Below are positions 46,219 through 55,900 of a DNA stretch of 64,000 nucleotides, in pieces. Numbering within the stretch: position 1 is the stretch's first letter; each line of letters opens with the position of its first letter. The stretch is from JAAUTY01 sp964397305. GTDB taxonomy: Bacteria > Cyanobacteriota > Cyanobacteriia > Cyanobacteriales > Spirulinaceae. Both the position numbers and the translations under genes were made by a program. Where the stretch lies: assembly GCA_964397305.1 (NCBI GenBank), contig CAYNIP010000010.1, positions 54,607 through 118,606 on the forward strand, in the 5' to 3' direction. The notes below the pieces were generated by a model that was given only the letters and a program-made list of their open reading frames with translations, was not told where the DNA came from and did not search any database.

Positions 46219-49200
46219 CTAGAGGGCGATGGTTTCGTCGCCTCCGTTGGGCTCAAGGTCAGGGGCGGCAAGGGTTTGCAGGGCTGACAGATCTTCTTCT
46301 GCGGGGTCAATGACGGTTTCAGCGTCTGGGGTGGCGGCCCCGCTGGGCTCGGGCTCGGCGGCGGTGAGGGTTGCGTCCTCGGGGCCGGCTGGGCGGTTGG
46401 CGATCGCCGCTTCATCCCAGACTGTGGAGGGCAGCGGTTCGCCCTCCGCGATCTCGATCTGAATCTCGCCGAAGTCGTCGCTAAACTGACCATTCACGTC
46501 CGCAAGCTGCGCGCGGGGCGCGAGGGACTGGCTGTAGACCTGAAATTCTTCCCACTTGAACAGAGCACCGGCCCGGCGGGCCAGTTGCTCCCCCGCTTCA
46601 TCCAGCTTGGCGCGGTAGAGACAGGTATTCATCAGGTTCGTGCCGCGCAGGGTGGCCTCCCGCAGGTTGGCCCCGGCTAGGTTCGCGCCCTCCAAGTTGG
46701 CATTGGTTAGATCTGCACCGTAGAGGCTGGCCCCGGCCAGACTAGCCCAGGTTAGATCCGCCATCGTCAGGTTGGCCCGCTCGAGGTTGATATGGTTCAG
46801 CTCAGCCACCGAGAGATTCACCCGGGTCAACTGCGCCCCGGCCAACATGGCCTGATTCAGGCAGGCCCCCGGCAACTGTACGGCCTCGAGGCCCTGGCGT
46901 ACCCGGGTCATGAAGCAGGTGGGGGACAGGGCGCTACAGCGGTCGATAAAGGCTAGCAGGCGATCGGCGTCGAACTCGTTGGGGTTGCTGGGGTCGCCGC
47001 AGGGGTAGAAGGGGAGTTGGGCGGTGCGGGCGATCGCGCAGAGCAGGAGAAATATATTGATGCCGACGGCCGTATCAATTTGCAGCGTATTGAGGGGGCT
47101 CTTGAGGGTTTGCAAGTGTTGATAAACCCGGTGAGGCAGGCCTTGATCGAGCCAGCGACCCTGGCAGTGGGCGAGATAGAAGGTGTAGAGGCGACTGAAC
47201 AGGGTGCCAAAGGTGAAGACTTTCGGGTTGCGCTGTTCCGCGCGACGCAGATGTTCAACGGCCAGGGCCTCCATTTCCGTCGAGAGAAAGCCAAAGCTCA
47301 AGACCTGGTAGAGGTGCTCCGCCACGGCCACGGGAGATTCTAAGTAGAAGGTGACACCACCATAGCGGTCTTGGACATACTGGGTGATTGCCTGGAGTTG
47401 TTTCGCCACTTCCATCGCGGCTAAATACTCCCCGAGGCAGCGGTGCGAAAAGGTCAGCTCTGGACCATTGGGGATGGCCTGGCCGACGCTGGCAAAAAAC
47501 AGGGCCGGCAGGGGATGGGTTGTCACCCGTTCATCAGCCAGGGCTGGCAGGCTGGGGTCCGCCGCGGCCGAATGCTCTGGCCGTGTTGCCAAAAGGCAGC
47601 GGTCGGTTTGCAGCAGTTGCAGGGCGACCGTTTGCATCAGGGCGCGGGGTTGCTGGGGCTGACGGCCTGCGAGCAGGTTGGCGATCGCCTCGGGGGAGCG
47701 GCTGGCATGGGCCAATCCTTCCTTGAGCAACTCCGGAACATGGGGGCGACCCTGGGACTCTCCCAAGAGCCAGCGGGTCATGCGGTCGTAGATATCGTAG
47801 CGGGCGGCGGCGGGCTGAAGCTGAAAGAGGGAGGAATCAAGCAAGCCATCTCGATGCAGGAGGCCCAGCAGAAAGAGGAGCAGCGGTTGATGTACGAGGC
47901 CAGCAATCTCCGGTACAGGAGTGCGACCACTGAAGACGCCGCTATCTTTGAGAAAGCTAAAGTAGCGATGCGAAATCGAGCGGGACTGGAGGACTGACCA
48001 TTGCTTAAACCACTGGCGCAGGGCCTCTTGATCCAGGGGCTGAATGATGATGCGGTGGAGCTGGGCCTGGAGCGGCAACAGGCTGCCGGCTTGGTGGCGG
48101 CGCACCAGGCCGGCAAAGGCTCCCAGGCGGGTCGTGAGGACAATCTTGTGGCGATGGGCCGTTTTTTGGTTCAGTCGCTGGACGTGAAACTGCATCATCT
48201 GGTCAATGAACAGGCGGATGTGGCGCAGCTTCTGGGGCGATCGCGGTAATTCATCCAGGCCGTCCAAGATCAGCAAGCAGGGAGGGGCTGCTGACGAGAG
48301 CCAGCCATCGGCATCGCTAAAGCGTCCCAGGGGCAGGGCCGAGTCCAGGGTTTGTTCAAAGGTCTGCCCTAGTTGGGCATTGCGGAGCGAGATCAGCACA
48401 GGGAGCCAATCCGGGTAGCGCCTCCGGGCGACCTTCGCCGCCCAGATTTGGCAAAAGCTGGTCTTGCCACAGCCCGCCTCCGCTTCGATCACGGCAATAC
48501 TTTCGTGGGCCTCGAGTTGCTTGGTCGCCCACGTTTCGAGATCCAGGGCGGGTTGCTTCGCTGCCAGGGTTTGGGGATCATCCCAGGTGCCATCGTGGAG
48601 TGTTTCCAGGGTTTTGCCCTTCAGGGGCACGTAGAGATCGGGCAGGGCAAAGGGCTCTCCCAGCAGGGGCTCTCCTAGGGCCCGGAGCAAATGGGCCCGG
48701 TATTGCTCCCGGCTGAGATCAATCGCGAGGTCTGTATCCTGATGTGCGTGGGCGGGGTCGTGGCTGAGCTTGCCCAAGCGGACGAACTTCTGGAGCTGGG
48801 CGAGGGGGACGGCGTTGGCGGCGATCGCCTCGAGGAGGTGGCCGGGCAGGCTATGCACGAGCCGCTGGGCGAGGAGATTGGCTTCCACTTCCTCCGCTCC
48901 ATTGGCTATGAGCCAAGCGATGCAGACCCGGTTCATCTGCTGAACGAGGAAAGACTCTCCCACCATGGCCAGAGCTTGCTCGGCTTGACTATCGCTCAGC
49001 TTGCCGGGGCGCAGAGTTCGCAGCAGGCCCTGCAAGCGCGAGTCTGTTAGGGAAGCATCGCTGTATTCCCCTACCGGCACCCGGGCCCGATTCAGCCAGG
49101 GGCGGCGCAACTGGGCCTCTTGGTGCAGGAGATCCTGAAGGGCCCTGAGGTAGGCAATTTGGCAGGCCAGCCAAGTTCCCTCGGCCCGCTTGAGGGGCTT

Positions 49201-49446
49201 ACGGCGGCTGAGGAGGCGCAGGAGGCCGATCGTGAGCTGGGAAATCGGGGCGATCGCCCGCAAGCTAGCATTGAGGGGTAGCTCCAGGACATCCGCCACG
49301 GCGCAAATATCCAGGGGTGTCAGGCTCTTGACCTCCATATCCTGGGTGATGCGGAAAGCGACACCGGAGACTTCCGCCCCGAAGCTGGAGAGTTGTTCGA
49401 GGTCAATTTGTCGCTCAGCTAGCCACTGCCAAATGCTCAGGCTCAT
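46219..49446 (-). CDS. NACHT NTPase with pentapeptide repeats (STAND protein)
   Basis: A 1075-residue candidate sensor or antiphage STAND protein. An N-terminal region of ~290 residues has no domain I recognise (IAPISQLTIGLLRLLSR helical part, then HEQ-rich helices). The NACHT ATPase follows: Walker A AEAGCGKTSF at 322-331, Walker B LLILDGLDELP at 391-401, and a sensor-type arginine in VLTTRLG. Winged-helix and helical regions lead to pentapeptide repeats at about 850-945 (repeated ANL/ADL/ASL units such as LEGANLAGANLREATL). The tail (about 985-1075) is acidic and Ala/Pro rich. No signal peptide or effector nuclease motif is seen. Neighbours do not help. The pentapeptide module may be the ligand-binding part; that is inference. 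Confidence 0.85.
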   Translation of the reverse strand: MSLSIWQWLAERQIDLEQLSSFGAEVSGVAFRITQDMEVKSLTPLDICAVADVLELPLNASLRAIAPISQLTIGLLRLLSRRKPLKRAEGTWLACQIAYLRALQDLLHQEAQLRRPWLNRARVPVGEYSDASLTDSRLQGLLRTLRPGKLSDSQAEQALAMVGESFLVQQMNRVCIAWLIANGAEEVEANLLAQRLVHSLPGHLLEAIAANAVPLAQLQKFVRLGKLSHDPAHAHQDTDLAIDLSREQYRAHLLRALGEPLLGEPFALPDLYVPLKGKTLETLHDGTWDDPQTLAAKQPALDLETWATKQLEAHESIAVIEAEAGCGKTSFCQIWAAKVARRRYPDWLPVLISLRNAQLGQTFEQTLDSALPLGRFSDADGWLSSAAPPCLLILDGLDELPRSPQKLRHIRLFIDQMMQFHVQRLNQKTAHRHKIVLTTRLGAFAGLVRRHQAGSLLPLQAQLHRIIIQPLDQEALRQWFKQWSVLQSRSISHRYFSFLKDSGVFSGRTPVPEIAGLVHQPLLLFLLGLLHRDGLLDSSLFQLQPAAARYDIYDRMTRWLLGESQGRPHVPELLKEGLAHASRSPEAIANLLAGRQPQQPRALMQTVALQLLQTDRCLLATRPEHSAAADPSLPALADERVTTHPLPALFFASVGQAIPNGPELTFSHRCLGEYLAAMEVAKQLQAITQYVQDRYGGVTFYLESPVAVAEHLYQVLSFGFLSTEMEALAVEHLRRAEQRNPKVFTFGTLFSRLYTFYLAHCQGRWLDQGLPHRVYQHLQTLKSPLNTLQIDTAVGINIFLLLCAIARTAQLPFYPCGDPSNPNEFDADRLLAFIDRCSALSPTCFMTRVRQGLEAVQLPGACLNQAMLAGAQLTRVNLSVAELNHINLERANLTMADLTWASLAGASLYGADLTNANLEGANLAGANLREATLRGTNLMNTCLYRAKLDEAGEQLARRAGALFKWEEFQVYSQSLAPRAQLADVNGQFSDDFGEIQIEIAEGEPLPSTVWDEAAIANRPAGPEDATLTAAEPEPSGAATPDAETVIDPAEEDLSALQTLAAPDLEPNGGDETIAL

Positions 49447-49769
49447 AGCGATCGCGAGAGGTTAATAGAGATACAGCTTTCTATTGTGCCAGCGCTTCGG
49501 GCAGCATCATGGCGATTCACAGTCTACTTCAACACCAAGGCTAACAATCCGGAGCCCCCGCTGGCAGCAGCCCTCAGGTCAGGGCGAATTGAGGCGACAC
49601 AGCTCCCCTTACTATACTGTCTAGGCTTGGAAACCGAGGCTAGCCGGGGTCTGATGCAGGGGGCCAGTCTCGCCCTATAATAGGCGGGGGTGATACAAGC
49701 TGAAAGTGCCCCCGCGCTCTTCAGCCGTTGCTCGTGAGGATTACCGCTAGATTTTAGGGATAGGAGTTG
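49447..49769. promoter_or_regulatory. Divergent intergenic region with a possible promoter for the YlqD gene
   Basis: TATAAT lies at 49676-49681, with only a weak -35 match near 49653. AGGAG at 49762-49766 precedes the next gene. The region upstream also carries the start of the NACHT gene on the minus strand. No small gene is supported. Confidence 0.4.
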
Positions 49770-50219
49770 ATGGCAGAAGCTAAGTCGCGCCTCACATTGA
49801 AGCGCCCCGTGACCCTGAAGGTTGTCGTGACGCCGCGCTGGAAAGAGGAAGTGCAGAAGCAACTGCAAGCCCAGACCAGCCAGATCGATCAGCAGTTGCA
49901 GGAAGTCGATATGCAGGGGCAGCGGGCGATCGCCGAAATCCAAAAGCAAGGCGTCGCCCTCACCAATCCCCAAGCCCTCAAACAGGTAGAGAACATCCAA
50001 AACCAGGTCAACCAGAAGAAGAACGAGCTGCAAACCAAGAAGAACCAAATGCTCCAGCAGATCGACCGTGTTGAAATGCTGGAGATGGATCAGGAAGTGG
50101 CCCAGGGCCAGCTCGAAAGCTTCTTTGATCTGGAAGTGGGGGACAACCTGGTTCGCAAGCTCGCCGTGGAAATCCTCGTGCGCGATGGCGTCGTCGAAGA
50201 AATTCGGGGCGACCTCTAA
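49770..50219 (+). CDS. YlqD family protein
   Basis: A 149-residue coiled-coil protein matching the YlqD pattern: VTLKVVVTPRWKEEVQKQLQAQTSQIDQQLQEVD, a long helix of Gln, Lys and Glu, and an end with GDNLVRKLAVEILVRDGVVEEIRGDL. Length and layout agree with the family. Function is unknown in cyanobacteria. ATG 49770 follows AGGAG closely; the TTG at 49767 is an alternative in the same frame. Confidence 0.85.
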   Translation: MAEAKSRLTLKRPVTLKVVVTPRWKEEVQKQLQAQTSQIDQQLQEVDMQGQRAIAEIQKQGVALTNPQALKQVENIQNQVNQKKNELQTKKNQMLQQIDRVEMLEMDQEVAQGQLESFFDLEVGDNLVRKLAVEILVRDGVVEEIRGDL

Positions 50220-50277
50220 CCTGACCGCGCAGCGATGCCCCGCGAACCCAGATCCTTGACTAGCCCCGGAGCCTCCC

Positions 50278-50775
50278 TCAGAGGCCGATCGTATACTTCT
50301 TCCATTCCTGATTGCGACCGCTGCGGACATAGCGGGCGATCTCGAAATGGAGGCTACTGTAGGGGCGACGAGGCGGGGCATTGAGCGGCATACTGGCTTC
50401 TTCTGGGGTGCGGTTGCCTTTGCGGACATTGCAGCGCACGCAGGCTGCGACCAAATTCTCCCAGGTGTCCCCCCCACCACGCGATCGCGGCACTACATGA
50501 TCTAGGGTCAGACCGTCACCGCGATAGCTGCAATACTGGCAAGTCTGGTCATCCCGCTCGAGGACGTTCCGCCGGGTGAGCGGAATCTCCTTGTAGGGAA
50601 CCCGAACGTAGTAGCGCAGTCGAATGACGGTTGGTAGGGGAAAGGACGTGTAAATTTCGGTGTTATTATATTCGAGCTGTTCGGCTTTCCCTTTGAGCAG
50701 TAGAACGACAGCTCGCCGCCAACTCGTGATGTTGAGCGGCTCGTAAGAGGCGTTCAAAACCAGAACCTTGCTCAT
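50278..50775 (-). CDS. HNH endonuclease family protein
   Basis: A 165-residue HNH protein of a kind widespread in cyanobacteria. The start MSKVLVLNASYEPLNITSWRR and RYYVRVPYKEIPLTRRNV precede the HNH core with two Cys-x2-Cys pairs (CQYCSYRG and CVRCN) and the metal His-Asn segment LDHVVPRSRGG and TWENLVAAC. The end is VRSGRNQEWKKYTIG. Target unknown. It is convergent with the YlqD gene. Confidence 0.9.
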   Translation of the reverse strand: MSKVLVLNASYEPLNITSWRRAVVLLLKGKAEQLEYNNTEIYTSFPLPTVIRLRYYVRVPYKEIPLTRRNVLERDDQTCQYCSYRGDGLTLDHVVPRSRGGGDTWENLVAACVRCNVRKGNRTPEEASMPLNAPPRRPYSSLHFEIARYVRSGRNQEWKKYTIGL

Positions 50776-50982
50776 GCGCTTTTTTAGAAGGGCTGAATAT
50801 TACCACAGATATTAGCATACGCCAAACAAAAGTTCTTGGTTTGGCTGAAGCGCTGTCAGGGCCACGGTATTGGCATCGTGAAGTCAAGTCGGTAGGCCTG
50901 AAGACCGACAACCCGGCCCCCGGTGCGGTAGCCTAAGCGTAGTCAGTTTTTGGAACCATTGGCTCGTCAGGGTAGAAGCGCC

Positions 50983-52758
50983 ATGTACGGATCAAACGGC
51001 CAGCATAATGGCCATGGCAGCCGCCAACCGGCTCGCGGCTCCAAGTTTCAACCGCGCCAGCCAGGGCCCCAGGCCCTGCTGCCGCCAGCCCCCCCGGGGC
51101 CGACTCTGGTGCGCGTCGAGCCCCAGACTCGGAGCAGTGCCCTCAGTCCCCTGACCTTTGACCAGCCCGTGGTCTTGCGCCAGTCGCCCCTGTGGTCGCG
51201 CGCTGTGGTCTGGACCATCGTGGGGGTTGTCACCTTTGGTGTCGGCTGGGCCTACTTCGCGCGGATTGAACAAGTCGTGCCGGCCGTCGGTCAGCTCAAG
51301 CCCCAGGAAACCACCAAGACGGTGCAAGCCCCTCTCAATGGTGTGGTGGAGCGGGTTTATGTCGAAGAGGGTGACTCGGTACGGGCGGGCGATCTCCTCC
51401 TGCGCTTTGACTCCGAAAGCGCCGAAGTGGAACTGGTCGCATCTCAGGCAAAGCTGGAAGCATTCCAGGAAGAAAATCGGCTCTATCGCAGCCTGATCTC
51501 GGGGGACGGGGGAGGTGATGACCTGCGCCAGGCGATCGCGGCCCTGAACTTACCGCCGACCGTGGCCTTGTTGACCCGGAACCGGGAGGCCCTGCTGGCC
51601 GAAAATCGCTTTTATCTCACTCAGTTGGGCGGCGGCCCGGTTGCTACTCTCTCGGCGGCGGAGCAGGCGCGCCTGCGGGCCTCCCAGGCCGAAGCTACCT
51701 CCCGGTCGGCGGTGGCTCAGTTGGCGGTGCGCCAGAGTCAGCAGCAGTTGCAGCAAAACCAGGTGCAATTAGCGGATGCCCGCCGCAGCCTCGCCACGGA
51801 TCAGCAGTTGCTGCGGGAGATCCGCCACCGCAGTGAGTTGGCGATCGCCCAGGCCCAGACCAGCCTTACCATTGAACAAGACATCCTCAACAACATGACC
51901 CCTCTGATCAAGGAGGGGGCCATTGGCTCCTATCAATACGACAAGCAACGCCAGACTGTGAACGACCGCTTGGCGGAGCTGTTGAACTTGCAGGGCAACG
52001 CCCGCATCGAAGCCCAGGAGCAGACCCAGAAGATTGAAACCCGCCAGGCCGATATTGCTCAACTGGTGGAAGAGCAGCGGCGCTTGCAGTACAGCATTGT
52101 GCAGGGGCAGCAGGAATGGGTCAATACCACAGCGCTGACGGCGAAGGAGGCGCGGGAGGCGATCGCCGTGAATGAAAAGCGCCTCGCCGAGATCGACAGT
52201 CAGCTCACTCAGGCCGTGTTGAATGTCATGGTGAACAATGATCAGCAGATCAAGGAACTGACGAGCCGCATCGCCCAACTGGAACAAACCCTCAACTACC
52301 AAGAGGTGCGGGCTCAATTCAGCGGTCAGGTCTTCGATCTCCAGGCCCATCGCGGTTTTGTGGCAACGCCCAGCTCGACCCTCCTCTCCATCGTGCCGGA
52401 GGATGATCTGGTCGCTGAGGTCTTTATTACCAACAAGGACATTGGTTTTGTTCGCCCGGGAATGCCCGTCGATGTTCGGATTGACTCCTTCCCCTTCAGT
52501 GAGTTCGGCTCCGTGCCGGGAGAGTTGATCGCCATCGGCTCGGATGCCCTGCCCCCCGATGAGACCTACAATTTCTTCCGCTTTCCGGCCCGGGTGCAAC
52601 TCCAGAATCAACAGTTGATCGTGGGCGATCGCCCCATCGACTTACAGGCCGGGATGTCGATCAGTGCCAATATCAAGGTGCGGGAGCAGCGCCGGGTGAT
52701 TAATATCTTCCTCGAACTGTTTACCAATCAAGTGGAAAGCCTGAAGGAGGTGCGTTAG
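50983..52758 (+). CDS. HlyD-type membrane fusion (adaptor) protein
   Basis: Periplasmic adaptor of a type I-like secretion or efflux system, 591 residues. A long N-terminal Gly/Pro/Gln-rich cytoplasmic part (to about 65) precedes one membrane helix (SRAVVWTIVGVVTFGVGWAYF, about 70-90). A lipoyl-like half (VQAPLNGVVERVYVEEGDSVRAGDLLL), a very long coiled coil (about 165-430) and the second lipoyl half with beta barrel (VRAQFSGQVFDLQAHRGFV, DLVAEVFITNKDIGFVRPGMPVDVRID) follow. The end is GMSISANIKVREQRRVINIFLELF, typical of HlyD. The ABC exporter is not adjacent. The large DUF4347 exoprotein follows downstream and is the likely cargo. ATG 50983 is used; TTG 50950 lies upstream. Confidence 0.9.
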   Translation: MYGSNGQHNGHGSRQPARGSKFQPRQPGPQALLPPAPPGPTLVRVEPQTRSSALSPLTFDQPVVLRQSPLWSRAVVWTIVGVVTFGVGWAYFARIEQVVPAVGQLKPQETTKTVQAPLNGVVERVYVEEGDSVRAGDLLLRFDSESAEVELVASQAKLEAFQEENRLYRSLISGDGGGDDLRQAIAALNLPPTVALLTRNREALLAENRFYLTQLGGGPVATLSAAEQARLRASQAEATSRSAVAQLAVRQSQQQLQQNQVQLADARRSLATDQQLLREIRHRSELAIAQAQTSLTIEQDILNNMTPLIKEGAIGSYQYDKQRQTVNDRLAELLNLQGNARIEAQEQTQKIETRQADIAQLVEEQRRLQYSIVQGQQEWVNTTALTAKEAREAIAVNEKRLAEIDSQLTQAVLNVMVNNDQQIKELTSRIAQLEQTLNYQEVRAQFSGQVFDLQAHRGFVATPSSTLLSIVPEDDLVAEVFITNKDIGFVRPGMPVDVRIDSFPFSEFGSVPGELIAIGSDALPPDETYNFFRFPARVQLQNQQLIVGDRPIDLQAGMSISANIKVREQRRVINIFLELFTNQVESLKEVR

Positions 52759-52916
52759 GCTGGCGATCGCCCCCCGTCTCGGTGGTCAATCCGCGAAATG
52801 TCAGTGCTCGATTATTCTCTCCAAAGGGTAATCTAAGGTAGAGTTCCGGTCCTGCCTAGGGGCCTACTGCTGGATCTGTTGGTTGCTGGAGTTTTAGTTG
52901 GGAATCAAGGTTTGCT

Positions 52917-55900
52917 ATGCAAGTGCAACACTATCACCTCAATGCTGACCGTCTCGAACCCCTCGTGAATCCCCACAGTCCGGGCCAGGGGATGCTAGTG
53001 GTCATCGACCCGGCCGTGGGCCGCGCTGGCGACCTCGCTGCTGGGGTCCTCCCCGGCGCAACGGTGCTGGTCCTCGACCCGGCCCGCGACGGCATCGCCC
53101 AGATTTCTCACCACCTCCAACACCACCGGGGCTACACCAGCCTGCACCTCATCAGCCACGGGGGCCCGGGTCGCCTCTACTTGGGCAGCACCCAGCTCGC
53201 CCTGGCGAACCTCCCGCACTACGCCGCACACTTCCGACAGTGGGCGGCTCTTTTTGGCGATCGCTTCGACCTGCTCCTCTACGGCTGCGAAGTCGCCCAA
53301 GGAACCCTCGGCCGTATCTTCGTCCAACAGCTAGCTCACCTCACCCAAGCCCGCCTCGCCGCCTCTAGCACCCTGACCGGCCAGGCGGCCCTGGGCGGCA
53401 ACTGGCACTTGGATTGGCTAGAAGAGGCCCAGGCCCCCCAAATGCTGGCCCTGACTCCAGCAGCCATGAACGCTTACCCCAGTATCCTGGCCACCTTCAA
53501 CGTCAACAACGCCGCCGAGCTGATCAACGCGATCAACCAGGCCAACACCACCGGGGAAGCCGACGAGATCATCCTCAACGCCCCCACCTTCTCCCTCGAT
53601 AGTGTTGCCGTCAACGACTCCATTTTTGGCGCCGCAGGCCTCCCCACGATCACCAGCAACATCACGATTCGGCGGGGCACACCAGCCAATGTGACCATCG
53701 AGCGCTCGGGGGGGCCGGATTTCCGCCTCTTTTTGGTGCGGGAAGGGGGCAATTTAACCCTGGATGGGGTCGGCACTACCGACGGCCTCACCATCCGGGG
53801 GGGGCGCGCGACGGGTAGTGAGTCAGCGGGGAAGGACGGCGGCGCCCTCCTCAATGCTGGGGGCACCGTGACCATCCGCCACGCCCACTTCACCCAAAAC
53901 TTTGCCGCCGACGATGGCGGTGCGATCCTGAACCTAGGGGTGATCGGGGCCGGCGGAGGGCCTGCCATCGCCACTATGACGATCGAGGACAGCCGCTTCA
54001 CGAACAATGAAGCCCGGGGCGACGATAATCCCCCCCTCGTTCCTCCCGATGATGGTGGCGGCGCGATCGAGAATGATGGCAACCTCACCTCCGGTCCGGG
54101 CGGGACGAATTTGGTCATTCGCCGTACCACCATCACCGACAACAACGCCAGTGGTGGCACCGGGGGTGGCATTCGTATCCGTAACGGAGCCAACCTCACC
54201 ATTGAAGACTCCACCGTCACCAATAACGGGGCCGTTTTGGGTGGCGGCATCTCGATCGTCGCCGCGCCGGGAGTCCCGGATAACACCACTTCGCTCACGA
54301 TCACCAACACGGTTGTTAACAACAACACGAGTCCGGGCGACGGCAATCTCAATGTGGTGGACGCAACGCCTGGCCAGCAGAACCGAACCACGATCAACAA
54401 CGGCGGGGGGAATGACGTCGGGCCAACTAATGCCCCGGAGCTTGCTAGTGCGCCGCTGATTCAGATCACGCCTGAGGGTAGTGCAGTCCCCCTTGCCGAT
54501 GGTCAAACGAGCCCTATCGGCTTGGGCACTGTGAACCTCGGCACCGATCCAACCCCCACCACCTTTCGGATTCAGAATATTGGCTCGGCGGATCTCACCT
54601 TTGATGCGGTGGCGATCGCCGGCCCCGATGCCGGCCGCTTTGCCTTGACCCCGCCGGCCCTCACCACCCTGACCCCCAACCAAGAAACGACCTTCACGCT
54701 GACCTACACCGCTAGCCAGGTCGGCACGGTCAACGGGACGGTGCAGGTCACGAATACCAATGCGGTCAATGTCAGTGCGGATAAGATCTTCGACTTTGCC
54801 GTTGCCGGGATTACTGAGGCCAGCGGACCGAAGATCAAGGTTGAACTCCTGGATGGTGGCGGAAATCCCCTCGGTCAGGTGATGGATAACCGCACGATCC
54901 CGCTGCCGCTGGGCAACGTGGTTCAAAATAATCCGGCCAGCCCCACCACCTTCCGGATTAGCAACACGGGGGATCAGCCCCTGAATCTCGGCCCCGTCAC
55001 CTTTACCGGTAGCGATGGCAGCCGCTTCATCGTTGACGCGCAGCCAGCGACCACGGTTAATCCCAACGACACGACAACGTTTAGACTGGCCTACAACGCG
55101 GATACGGTAGGCAGCTTTAATGCCACCGCGAATTTCACCACCGATGCTGTCGATAATCCCGACGGAACCTTCAACTTTGCCATCCAAGGGGTGGTCAACT
55201 CCGGGGCTCCGACCCTGGTGGTGACAAAGATCAATGGCTTGCCCGAAACTGCCACCGATGGAGCCACGACCCCCATTCTCTTAGGGGACACAGCGCCGAA
55301 TGCGCCGAAGACAGTGATCTTTGAAGTCCGCAATGCGGGGTCGGCGGATCTCAACTTGGCAGCTCCGGTGGTGGTGGGAGCCAACGCGAACCAGTTTTCG
55401 ATTGTCAACCCCGACCCGAACCCCTTCCCCACAACCTTGGGGGCGGGGCAAACCGCCCGCTTCAGTGTGCAGTTCCAGGGCTCCGAGCAGGCCAATCTCG
55501 ATGCCCGCGTCCAGATCGCCAATGTGAACGATCCCGTGATCAGTGCTGATGGCCTCTTTGACTTTGCGATTCGCGGCACGGTCGGCGGCGGTCTGCCGGC
55601 GCCGGGGCCGCTCCCGACGACCAATCGGTTGCTGTTTGACGCGACGGCGCGGGTTTTTGCGCTGGGGGATACCGCGCTCAATGGCAGCAATCTTCAGTTG
55701 CGGCTCAACAACATCACGTCCAGCAAGATCCTGGATGTGCGGGTGTCGAAGCTGGATGTGAACAAGCAAACGGTGGAAAGCTTCAGTCCGCTGGCGATCC
55801 TGCCGGATGGCTTCCGGCCCAATGGCTTTACGGGGGTGAATCAGTCTTCCATTTTCAGCTTCTCGCAGGTGCAGGCGGGCGATCGCTTCACGATCAGCGT

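Noticed and set aside
53934..55187. 417-codon minus-strand ORF inside the exoprotein gene
   Set aside because: Shadow of the repetitive DUF4347 exoprotein; no ribosome site or protein-like pattern.
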